NCBI GenBank assembly: GCA_947561715.1
Contig: OX387201.1
Location: forward strand, 7,334,001 to 7,398,000
Direction of reading: 5' to 3'
Origin: Ascidia mentula
Lineage: Eukaryota > Chordata > Ascidiacea > Phlebobranchia > Ascidiidae
DNA: 64,000 nt
This document shows positions 21,756 through 33,700 of the stretch, in pieces (positions within the stretch are counted from its first letter, which is position 1; each line of letters opens with the position of its first letter). Below the pieces are notes generated by a model, which was not told where the DNA came from, searched no databases, and was given only the letters and a program-made list of their open reading frames with translations. The position numbers and the translations under genes are program-made.

Positions 21756-24700
21756 TCAACGTCTGGCTGCGAGCGTTTCCTAAATAAAAAGCATATGTAA
21801 CTTCAAACATTTTTTCTAAAGCACATAGTGAGTTATATTTACCAATACGCTGGAAGGAACTTTGGCGCGCAAACGCCTTGACATGCCAAATAAGGCAAGG
21901 GCATTTGAGTTTTCAAAATTTACCTGCAAACAATGGTAACAGTTTAAAACCCTGTTTTTTTCATTAATGCAAGTTTTTGCAACTTACGCCGAAACCTGTT
22001 TCCAGAATCTCATGTTTATGCTTCTTTCGCTTCATTCTTCTCACACAAAGAAATGTAACGACGATAATTGCAACAGCACAAGCGGTACTTGCAAATACAA
22101 CAAACACCAGAAGCCAAGCTACAGTAAAAGAGGTGATAAGTGTCTATTCTTGGATGCCTACCTGAAAAGGATTCATTTGAATAAACTTACGACTATGACA
22201 GGTCGCGCCCTCAACTCCAAAAGAACAAGAACATACACCAACACCGTTGTTAGCTGTTGAGTCACACTTCCCAAAAGGATAATTGCAATGCATATCAACA
22301 GAACACAGAATGGCTAAAAACAAAAAGTTTTTCTTCCATAATCACGTTGCAAAACAAAGAAAAATCGGAAAATGAAGTTTTTAAAGACACATCTATTTAA
22401 AATTGCCATCGCTAGCCTATAGTTAGCTGCCAAGTGTTTTCTCATTAGTCATGTCACATAGTAAAATGGAGTCAATACACTATTTGTTAAAACTGAGTCA
22501 ACACTTCGGTGTACCTTGACACGTTCTATCGTTTTCAGGCAAAGGAAGATAGTCATTCATGCAGTTGCACTCGACCACGCCGTTGCTTGCATGGCATTGG
22601 GAGGTAACGTTGTCGCAATAAGACGATCCATCACCAGAATCGCAAATCACCGAACTTACCGCTATGGAAGAAAAATGTTACTGTGTATTTTATTTATTTG
22701 CCAAGCATGTATGCTTTCCATACTTCCAGCGTCTTGTACTGATTTCTCAGCGTCGACAGTAGATCCTCCAATCTCACATGTTCGGTTTGGACACTTAACA
22801 CAAACAAAAGAAAATTAAAATTAACGTTCAGAAAAATCGTACACGATTTTTTTCTATTTACCGATGTGTTAACATAAGAATCAAATATGCTCTGGACATC
22901 TGTTTCTGCGAAACCACTCGATGAGTCAAAATAAACTTCGTAGGACCAAACATCATTGCTGCCATCAAAATTGCTGTCAATGATATTTGTACCCAAATAC
23001 ATTGTAGAATTGTACGCCTGCGACAACTGAAAACGAAGAGAACAAACAATAAGGAATGGAAATTAACGCGCATATTTTCCCAAACAAAATACATAAGTAT
23101 GAACACTTGTGTTAAAAAGAGAGTTTTCCATGTAACTGAAAAAAGATAAATATTCTTTAGATTTTGTAGGTGATCAAAAAGAAAAGAATTAGAAACGAAA
23201 ACCAATCAAATGACGTACAAATACAGCAACGTCATTTCGAGTGTCACGACGCCGTCTGCGAGATGCAAGCACAACCAAATACAGTTTTCCACCAAAAACA
23301 GAAGCTGCAAATAAACAGTTTAAACAGCAATCAAACATGGCACGCAAGAATTACAAACCGAATAGACATTCCGAATTTGGTCCCATAAAAAATCCAGGGA
23401 TGCACGAACACTGAAAACCCGTAACTGTGTTTACACAATACGTGAGAGGATTGCTACAAGGATCAGAAAGAGAGTCGCAGTTACCAAAACCTAAACAAAG
23501 AGTGAATAAAAAACATGGTACAACAGTAAACACACAACACATGTGTCATTTAGCATTTTATGGGTGTTAATGCTATGTTTGTTATTGGCCACTACGGAGA
23601 CCTAAATTTAGCGATCACTGGGATCATAGGGTTGAATGGAAGAAATATTAGCAAATAGCACCGTTAGTGGCCAACACCTCTCCTCACCGCAATGCCAACG
23701 AACACCATACAGTACAACACTCAATCCAAGGATATGCAAAGTATATCAATATGGGTGAAGTGAAAACGCACCAGTAGAAGAAAAAATTGAGTTGCTTGTA
23801 GATTGGACATCAGTAACACTGACAGTGATAGTGGTCGAAACGCCTTTAGTGGTTACAGCAATTGTCGTAGGTTCGGCTTCTGTAGTTGCTTCTTCAGTTG
23901 CGATTGTCGTCGCAAAGCCTACAGAGGTTGCAGCAATTGTCGTAGGTTCGGCTTCTGTAGTTGCTTCTTCAGTTGCGATTGTCGTCGCAAAGCCTTCAGT
24001 GGTTGCAGCAATTGTCGTAGGTTCGGTTTCTGTAGTTGCTTCTTCAGTTGCGATTGTCGTCGCAAAGCCTTCAGTGGTTGCAGCAATTGTCGTAGGTTCG
24101 GCTTCTGTAGTTGCTTCTTCAGTTGCGATTGTCGTCGCAAAGCCTTCAGTGGTTGCAGCAATTGTCGTAGGTTCGGCTTCGGTAGTTGCTTCTTCAGTTG
24201 CGATTGTCGTCGCAAAGCCTTCAGTGGTTGCAGCAATTGTCGTAGGTTCGGCTTCGGTAGTTGCTTCTTCAGTTGCGATTGTCGTCGCAAAGCCTTCAGT
24301 GGTTGCAGCAATTGTCGTAGGTTCGGCTTCTGTAGTTGCTTCTTCAGTTGCAATTGTCGTCGCAAAGCCTTCAGTGATTGCAGCAATTGTCGTAGGTTCG
24401 GCTTCTGTAGTTGCTTCTTCAGTTGCGATTGTCGTCGCAAAGCCTTCAGTGGTTGCAGCAATTGTCGTAGGTTCGGCTTCGGTAGTTGCTTCTTCTGTTG
24501 CGATTGTCGTCGCAAAGCCTTCAGTGGTTGCAGCAATTGTCGTAGGTTCGGCTTCTGTAGTTGCTTCTTCAGTTGCGATTGTCGTCGCAAAGCCTTCAGT
24601 GGTTGCAGCAATTGTCGTAGGTTCGGCTTCTGTAGTTGCTTCTTCAGTTGCGATTGTCGTCGCAAAGCCTTCAGTGGTTGCAGCAATTGTCATAGGTTCG

Positions 24701-27700
24701 GCTTCTGTGGTTGCTTCTTCAGTGGCGATTGTCGTCGCAAAGCCTTCAGTTGTTGCAGCAATTGTCGTAGGTTCGGCTTCTGTAGTTGCTCCTTCAGTTG
24801 CGATTGTCGTCGCAAAGCCTTCAGTGGTTGCAGCAATTGTTGTAGGTTCGGCTTCTGTAGTTGCTCCTTCAGTTGCGATTGTCGTCGCAAAGCCTTCAGT
24901 GGTTGCAGCAATTGTCGTAGGTTCGGCTTCTGTAGCTGCTACTTCCGTTGCAATTGTCGTCGCAAAGCCTTCAGTGGTTGCAGCAATTGTCGTAGGTTCG
25001 GCTTCTGTAGTTGCTTCTTCAGTTGCGATTGTCGTCGCAAAGCCATCAGTTGTTGCAGCAATTGTCGTAGGTTCGGCTTCTGTAGTTGCTTCTTCAGTTG
25101 CAATTGTCGTCGCAAAACCTTCAGTGGTTGCAGCAATTGTCGTAGGTTCGGCTTCTGTAGTTGCTTCTTCAGTTGCGATTGTCGTCGCAAAGCCATCAGT
25201 TGTTGCAGCAATTGTCGTAGGTTCGGCTTCTGTAGTTGCTTCTTCAGTTGCAATTGTCGTCGCAAAGCCTTCAGTGGTTGCAGCAATTGTCGTAGGTTCG
25301 GCTTCTGTAGTTGCTTCTTCAGTTGCGATTGTCGTCGCAAAGCCTTCAGTGGTTGCAGCAATTGTCGTAGGTTCGGCTTCGGTAGTTGCTTCTTCAGTTG
25401 CGATTGTCGTCGCAAAGCCTTTAGTGGTTGCAGCAATTGTCGTAGGTTCGGCTTCTGTAGTTGCTTCTTCAGTTGCGATTGTCGTCGCAAAGCCTTCAGT
25501 GGTTGCAGCAATTGTCGTAGGTTCGGCTTCGGTAGTTGCTTCTTCTGTTGCGATTGTCGTCGCAAAGCCTTCAGTGGTTGCAGCAAATGTCGTAGGTTCG
25601 GCTTCTGTAGTTGCTTCTTCAGTTGCGATTGTCGTCGCAAAGCCATCAGTTGTTGCAGCAATTGTCGTAGGTTCGGCTTCTGTAGTTGCTCCTTCAGTTG
25701 CGATTGTCGTCGCAAAGCCATCAGTTGTTGCAGCAATTGTTGTAGTTTCGGCTTCTGTAGTTGCTTCTTCTGTTGCGATTGTCGTCGCAAAGCCTTCAGT
25801 GGTTGCAGCAATTGTCGTAGGTTCGGCTTCTGTAGTTGCTTCTTCAGTTGCGATTGTCGTCGCAAAGCCTTCAGTGGTTGCAGCAATTGTCGTAGGTTCG
25901 GCTTCTGTAGTTGCTTCTTCAGTTGCGATTGTCGTCGCAAAGCCATCAGTTTTTGCAGCAATTGTCGTAGGTTCGGCTTCTGTAGTTGCTCCTTCAGTTG
26001 CGATTGTCGTCGCAAAGCCATCAGTTGTTGCAGCAATTGTTGTAGGTTCGGCTTCTGTAGTTGCTCCTTCAGTTGCGATTGTCGTCGCGAAGCCTTCAGT
26101 GGTTGCAGCAATTGTCGTAGGTTCGGCTTCTGTAGTTGCTTCTTCTGTTGCCATTGTCGTCGCAAAGCCTTCAGTGGTTGCAGCAATTGTCGTAGGTTCG
26201 GCTTCTGTAGTTGCTTCTTCTGTTGCGATTGTCGTCGCAAAGCCTTCAGTGGTTGCAGCAATTGTCGTAGGTTCGGCTTCTGTAGTTGCTTCTTCTGTTG
26301 CCATTGTCGTCGCAAAGCCTTCAGTGGTTGCAGCAATTGTCGTAGGTTCGGCTTCTGTAGTTGCTTCTTCTGTTGCGATTGTCGTCGCAAAGCCTTCAGT
26401 GGTTGCAGCAATTGTCGTAGGTTCGGCTTCTGTAGTTGCTTCTTCTGTTGCAATTGTCGTCGCAAAGCCTTCAGTGGTTGCAGCAACTGTCGTAGGTTCG
26501 GCTTCTGTAGTTGCTTCTTCAGTTGCGATTGTCGTCGCAAAGCCTTCAGTGGTTGCAGCAATTGTCATAGGTTCGGCTTCTGTAGTTGCTTCTTCAGTGG
26601 CGATTGTCGTCGCAAAGCCTTCAGTGGTTGCAGCAAATGTAGTAGGTTCGGCTTCTGTAGTTGCTTCTTCAGTTGCGATTGTCGTCGCAAAGCCTTCAGT
26701 GGTTGCAGCAATTGTCGTTGGTTCTGCTTCTGTAGTTGCTTCTTCCATTGCGATTGTCGTCGCAAAGCCTTCAGTGGTTGCAGCAATAGTCGTAGGTTCG
26801 GCTTCTGTAGTTGCTTCTTCAGTTGCGATTGTGGTCGCAAAGCCATCAGTTGTTGCAGCAATTGTCGTAGGTTCGGCTTCTGTAGTTGCTCCTTCAGTTG
26901 CGATTGTCGTCGCAAAGCCTTTAGTGGTTGCAGCAATTGTCGTAGGTTCGGCTTCTGTAGTTGCTTCTTCTGTTGCCATTGTCGTCGCAAAGCCTTCAGT
27001 GGTTGCAGCAATTGTCGTAGGTTCGGCTTCTGTAGTTGCTTCTTCTGTTGCGATTATCGTCGCAAAGCCTTCAGTGGTTGCAGCAATTGTCGTAGGTTCG
27101 GCTTCTGTAGTTGCTTCTTCTGTTGCAATTGTCGTCGCAAAGCCTTCAGTGGTTGCAGCAACTGTCGTAGGTTCGGCTTCTGTAGTTGCTTCTTCAGTTG
27201 CGATTGTCGTCGCAAAGCCTTCAGTGGTTGCAGCAATTGTCATAGGTTCGGCTTCTGTGGTTGCTTCTTCAGTGGCGATTGTCGTCGCAAAGCCTTCAGT
27301 GGTTGCAGCAAATGTAGTAGGTTCGGCTTCTGTAGTTGCTTCTTCAGTTGCGATTGTCGTCGCAAAGCCTTCAGTGGTTGCAGAAATTGTCGTTGGTTCG
27401 GCTTCTGTAGTTGCTTCTTCTGTTGCGATTGTCGTCGCAAAGCCTTCAGTGGTTGCAGCAATTGTCGTAGGTTCGGCTTCTGTAGTTGCTTCTTCAGTTG
27501 CGATTGTCGTCGCAAAGCCTTCAGTGGTTGCAGCAATTGTCGTAGGTTCGGCTTCCGTAGTTGCTTCTTCAGTTGCGATTGTCGTCGCAAAGCCATCAGT
27601 TGTTGCAGCAATTGTCGTAGGTTCGGCTTCTGTAGTTGCTCCTTCAGTTGCGATTGTCGTCGCAAAGCCTTCAGTGGTTGCAGCAATTGTTGTAGGTTCG

Positions 27701-30700
27701 GCTTCTGTAGTTGCTCCTTCAGTTGCGATTGTCGTCGCAAAGCCTTCAGTGGTTGCAGCAATTGTCGTAGGTTCGCCTTCTGTAGCTGCAACTTCCGTTG
27801 CAATTGTCGTCGCAAAGCCTTCAGTGGTTGCAGCAATTGTCGTAGGTTCGGCTTCTGTAGTTGCTTCTTCAGTTGCGATTGTCGTCGCAAAGCCATCAGT
27901 TGTTGCAGCAATTGTCGTAGGTTCGGCTTCTGTAGTTGCTTCTTCAGTTGCAATTGTCGTCGCAAAACCTTCAGTGGTTGCAGCAATTGTCGTAGGTTCG
28001 GCTTCTGTAGTTGCTTCTTCAGTTGCGATTGTCGTCGCAAAGCCATCAGTTGTTGCAGCAATTGTCGTAGGTTCGGCTTCTGTAGTTGCTTCTTCAGTTG
28101 CAATTGTCGTCGCAAAGCCTTCAGTGGTTGCAGCAATTGTCGTAGGTTCGGCTTCTGTAGTTGCTTCTTCAGTTGCGATTGTCGTCGCAAAGCCTTCAGA
28201 GGTTGCAGCAATTGTTGTAGGTTCGGCTTCTGTAGTTGCTCCTTCAGTTGCGATTGTCGTCGCGAAGCCTTCAGTGGTTGCAGCAATTGTCGTAGGTTCG
28301 GCTTCTGTAGTTGCTACTTCTGTTGCAATTGTCGTCGCAAAGCCTTCAGTGGTTGCAGCAATTGTCGTAGGTTCGGCTTCTGTAGTTGCTTCTTCAGTTG
28401 CGATTGTCGTCGCAAAGCCATCAGTTGTTGCAGCAATTGTCGTAGGTTCGGCTTCTGTAGTTGCTCCTTCAGTTGCGATTGTCGTCGCAAAGCCTTCAGT
28501 GGTTGCAGCAATTGTCGTAGGTTCGGCTTCTGTAGTTGCTTCTTCAGTTGCGATTGTCGTCGCAAAGCCATCAGTTGTTGCAGCAATTGTCGTAGGTTCG
28601 GCTTGTGTAGTTGCTTCTTCAGTTGCGATTGTCGTCGCAAAGCCATCAGTTGTTGCAGCAATTGTCGTAGGTTCGGCTTCTGTAGTTGCTACTTCTGTTG
28701 CAATTGTCGTCGCAAAGCCTTCAGTGGTTGCAGCAATTGTCGTAGGTTGGGCTTCTGTAGTTGCTTCTTCAGTTGCGATTGTCGTCGCAAAGCCTTCAGT
28801 GGTTGCAGCAATTGTTGTAGGTTCGGCTTCTGTAGTTGCTTCTTCAGTTGCGATTGTCGTCGCAAAGCCATCAGTTGTTGCAGCAATTGTCGTAGGTTCG
28901 GCTTCTGTAGTTGCTTCTTCAGTTGCGATTGTCGTCGCAAAGCCTTCAGTGGTTGCAGCAATTGTCGTAGGTTCGGCTTCTGTAGTTGCTATTTCTGTTG
29001 CAATTGTCGTCGCAAAGCCTTCAGTGGTTGCAGCAATTGTCGTAGGTTCGGCTTCTCTAGTTGCTACTTCTGCTGCAATTGTCGTCGCAAAGCCTTCAGT
29101 GGTTGCAGCAATTGTCGTAGGTTCGGCTTCTGTAGTAGCTTCTTCAGTTGCGATTGTCGTCGCAAAGCCTTCAGTGGTTGCAGCAATTGTCGTAGGTTCG
29201 GCTTCTGTAGTTGCTTCTTCAGTTGCGATTGTCGTCGCAAAGCCTTCAGTGGTTGCAGCAATTGTCGTAGGTTCGGCTTCTGTAGTTGCTTCTTCAGTTG
29301 CGATTGTCGTCCCAAAGCCTTCAGTGGTTGCAGCAATTGTCGTAGGTTCGGCTTCTGTAGTTGCTTCTTCAGTTGCGATTGTCGTCGCAAAGCCATCAGT
29401 TGTTGCAACAATTGTCGTAGGTTCGGCTTCTGTAGTTGCTTCTTCAGTTGCGATTGTCGTCGCAAAGCCTTCAGTGGTTGCAGCAATTGTCGTAGGTTCG
29501 GCTTCTGTAGTTGCTTCTTCAGTTGCGATTGTCGTCGCAAAGCCATCAGTTGTTGCAGCAATTGTCGTAGGTTCGGCTTCTGTAGTTGCTTCTTCAGTTG
29601 CGATTGTCGTCGCAAAGCCTTCAGTGGTTGCAGCAATTGTCGTAGGTTCGGCTTCTGTAGTTGCTTCTTCAGTTGCAATTGTCGTCGCAAAGCCTTCAGT
29701 GGTTGCAGAAATTGTCGTAGGTTCGGCTTCTGTAGTTGCTTCTTCAGTTGCGATTGTCGTCGCAAAGCCTTCAGTGGTTGCAGCAATTGTCGTAGGTTCG
29801 GCTTCTGTAGTTGCTTCTTCAGTTGCAATTGTCGTCGCAAAGCCTTCAGTGGTTGCAGCAATTGTCGTAGGTTCGGCTTCTGTAGTTGCTTCTTCAGTTG
29901 CGATTGTCGTCGCAAAGCCATCAGTTGTGGCAGCAATTGTCGTAGGTTCGGCTTCTGTAGTTGCTCCTTCAGTTGCGATTGTCGTCGCAAAGCCTTCAGT
30001 GGTTGCAGCAATTGTCGTAGGTTCGGCTTCTGTAGTTGCTTCTTCAGTTGCAATTGTCGTCGCAAAGCCTTCAGTGGTTGCAGCAATTGTCGTAGGTTCG
30101 GCTTCTGTAGTTGCTTCTTCAGTTGCGATTGTCGTCGCAAAGCCATCAGTTGTTGCAGCAATTGTCGTAGGTTCGGCTTCTGTAGTTGCTTCTTCAGTTG
30201 CGATTGTCGTCGCAAAGCCTTCAGTGGTTGCAGCAATTGTCGTAGGTTCGGCTTCTGTAGTTGCTTCTTCAGTTGCGATTGTCGTCGCAAAGCCTTCAGT
30301 GGTTGCAGCAATTGTCGTAGGTTCGGCTTCGGTAGTTGCTTCTTCTGTTGCGATTGTCGTCGCAAAGCCTTCAGTGGTTGCAGCAATTGTCGTAGGTTCG
30401 GCTTCTGTAGTTGCTTCTTCAGTTGCGATTGTCGTCGCAAAGCCTTCAGTGGTTGCAGCAAATTTCGTAGGTTCGGCTTCTGTAGTTGCTTCTTCAGTTG
30501 CGATTGTCGTCGCAAAGCCTTCAGTGGTTGCAGCAATTGTCGTAGATTCGGCGTCGGTAGTTGCTTCTTCTGTTGCGATTGTCGTCGCAAAACCTTCAGT
30601 GGTTGCAGCAAATGTCGTAGGTTCGGCTTCTGTAATTGCTTCTTCAGTTGCGATTGTCGTCGCAAAGCCTTCAGTGGTTGCAGCAATTGTCGTAGTTTCG

Positions 30701-33700
30701 GCGTCGGTAGTTGCTTCTTCTGTTGCGATTGTCGTCGCAAAGCCTTCAGTGGTTGCAGCAATTGTCGTAGGTTCGGCTTCTGTAGTTGCTTCTTCAGTTG
30801 CGATTGTCGTCGCAAAACCTTCAGTGGTTGCAGCAAATGTCGTAGGTTCGGCTTCTGTAATTGCTTCCTCAGTTGCGATTGTCGTCGCAAAGCCTTCAGT
30901 GGTTGCAGCAATTGTCGTAGGTTCGGCGTCGGTAGTTGCTTCTTCTGTTGCGATTGTCGTCGCAAAACCTTCAGTGGTTGCAGCAAATGTCGTAGGTTCG
31001 GCTTCTGTAATTGCTTCTTCAGTTGCGATTGTCGTCGCAAAGCCTTCAGTGGTTGCAGCAATTGTCGTAGTTTCGGCGTCGGTAGTTGCTTCTTCTGTTG
31101 CGATTGTCGTCGCAAAGCCTTCAGTGGTTGCAGCAATTGTCGTAGGTTCGGCTTCTGTAGTTGCTTCTTCAGTTGCGATTGTCGTCGCAAAGCCTTCAGT
31201 GGTTGCAGCAATTGTCGTAGTTTCGGCGTCGGTAGTTGCTTCTTCTGTTGCGATTGTCGTCGCAAAACCTTCAGTGGTTGCAGCAAATGTCGTAGGTTCG
31301 GCTTCTGTAGTTGCTTCTTCAGTTGCGATTGTCGTCGCAAAGCCTTCAGTGGTTGCAGCAATTGTCGTAGGTTCGGCTTCGGTAGTTGCTTCTTCTGTTG
31401 CGATTGTCGTCGCAAAGCCTTCAGTGGTTGCAGCAATTGTCGTAGGTTCGGCTTCTGTAGTTGCTTTTTCAGTTGCGATTGTCGTCGCAAAGCCTTCAGT
31501 GGTTGCAGCAAATTTCGTAGGTTCGGCTTCTGTAGTTGCTTCTTCAGTTGCGATTGTCGTCGCAAAGCCTTCAGTGGTTGCAGCAATTGTCGTAGTTTCG
31601 GCGTCGGTAGTTGCTTCTTCTGTTGCGATTGTCGTCGCAAAACCTTCAGTGGTTGCAGCAAATGTCGTAGGTTCGGCATCTGTAGTTGCTTCTTCAGTTG
31701 CGATTGTCGTCGCAAAGCCTTCAGTGGTTGCAGCAATTGTCGTAGTTTCGGCGTCGGTAGTTGCTTCTTCTGTTGCGATTGTCGTCGCAAAGCCTTCAGT
31801 GGTTGCAGCAATTGTCGTAGGTTCGGCTTCTGTAGTTGCTTCTTCAGTTGCGATTGTCGTCGCAAAGCCATCAGTTGTTGCAGCAATTGTCGTAGGTTCG
31901 GCTTCTGTAGTTGCTCCTTCAGTTGCGATTGTCGTCGCAAAGCCATCAGTTGTTGCAGCAATTGTTGTAGGTTCGACTTCTGTGGTTGCTCCTTCAGTTG
32001 CGATTGTCGTCGCGAAGCCTTCAGTGGTTGCAGCAATTGTCGTAGGTTCGGCTTCTGTAGTTGCTACTTCTGTTGCAATTGTCGTCGCAAAGCCTTCAGT
32101 GGTTGCAGCAATTGTCGTAGGTTCGGCTTCTCTAGTTGCTACTTCTGTTGCAATTGTCGTCGCAAAGCCTTCAGTGGTTGCAGCAATTGTCGTAGGTTCG
32201 GCTTCTGTAGTAGCTTCTTCAGTTGCGATTGTCGTCGCAAAGCCATCAGTTGTTGCAGCAATTGTCGTAGGTACGACTTCTGTGGTTGCTCCTTCAGTTG
32301 CGATTGTCGTCGCGAAGCCTTCAGTGGTTGCAGCAATTGTCGTAGGTTCGGCTTCTGTAATTGCTACTTCTGTTGCAATTGTCGTCGCAAAGCCTTCAGT
32401 GGTTGCAGCAATTGTCGTAGGTTCGGCTTCTCTAGTTGCTACTTCTGTTGCAATTGTCGTCGCAAAGCCTTCAGTGGTTGCAGCAATTGTCGTAGGTTCG
32501 GCTTCTGTAGTTGCTTCTTCAGTTGCGATTGTCGTCGCAAAGCCATCAGTTGTTGCAGCAATTGTCGTAGGTTCGGCTTCTGTAGTTGCTTCTTCAGTTG
32601 CGATTGTCGTCGCAAAGCCTTCAGTGGTTGCAGCAATTGTCGTAGGTTCGGCTTCTGTAGTTGCTTCTTCAGTTGCAATTGTCGTCGCAAAGCCTTCAGT
32701 GGTTGCAGCAATTGTCGTAGGTTCGGCTTCTGTAGTTGCTTCTTCAGTTGCGATTGTCGTCGCAAAGCCTTCAGTGGTTGCAGCAATTGTCGTAGGTTCG
32801 GCTTCTGTAGTTGCTTCTTCAGTTGCAATTGTCGTCGCAAAGCCTTCAGTGGTTGCAGCAATTGTCGTAGGTTCGGCTTCTGTAGTTGCTTCTTCAGTTG
32901 CGATTGTCGTCGCAAAGCCATCAGTTGTGGCAGCAATTGTAGTAGGTTCGGCTTCTGTAGTTGCTCCTTCAGTTGCGATTGTCGTCGCAAAGCCTTCAGT
33001 GGTTGCAGCAATTGTCGTAGGTTCGGCTTCTGTAGTTGCTTCTTCAGTTGCAATTGTCGTCGCAAAGCCTTCAGTGGTTGCAGCAATTGTCGTAGGTTCG
33101 GCTTCTGTAGTTGCTTCTTCAGTTGCGATTGTCGTCGCAAAGCCATCAGTTGTTGCAGCAATTGTCGTAGGTTCGGCTTCTGTAGTTGCTTCTTCAGTTG
33201 CGATTGTCGTCGCAAAGCCTTCAGTGGTTGCAGCAATTGTCGTAGGTTCGGCTTCTGTAGTTGCTTCTTCAGTTGCGATTGTCGTCGCAAAGCCTTCAGT
33301 GGTTGCAGCAATTGTCGTAGGTTCGGCTTCGGTAGTTGCTTCTTCTGTTGCGATTGTCGTCGCAAAGCCTTCAGTGGTTGCAGCAATTGTCGTAGGTTCG
33401 GCTTCTGTAGTTGCTTCTTCAGTTGCGATTGTCGTCGCAAAGCCTTCAGTGGTTGCAGCAAATTTCGTAGGTTCGGCTTCTGTAGTTGCTTCTTCAGTTG
33501 CGATTGTCGTCGCAAAGCCTTCAGTGGTTGCAGCAATTGTCGTAGTTTCGGTGTCGGTAGTTGCTTCTTCTGTTGCGATTGTCGTCGCAAAACCTTCAGT
33601 GGTTGCAGCAAATGTCGTAGGTTCGGCTTCTGTAATTGCTTCTTCAGTTGCGATTGTCGTCGCAAAGCCTTCAGTGGTTGCAGCAATTGTCGTAGTTTCG

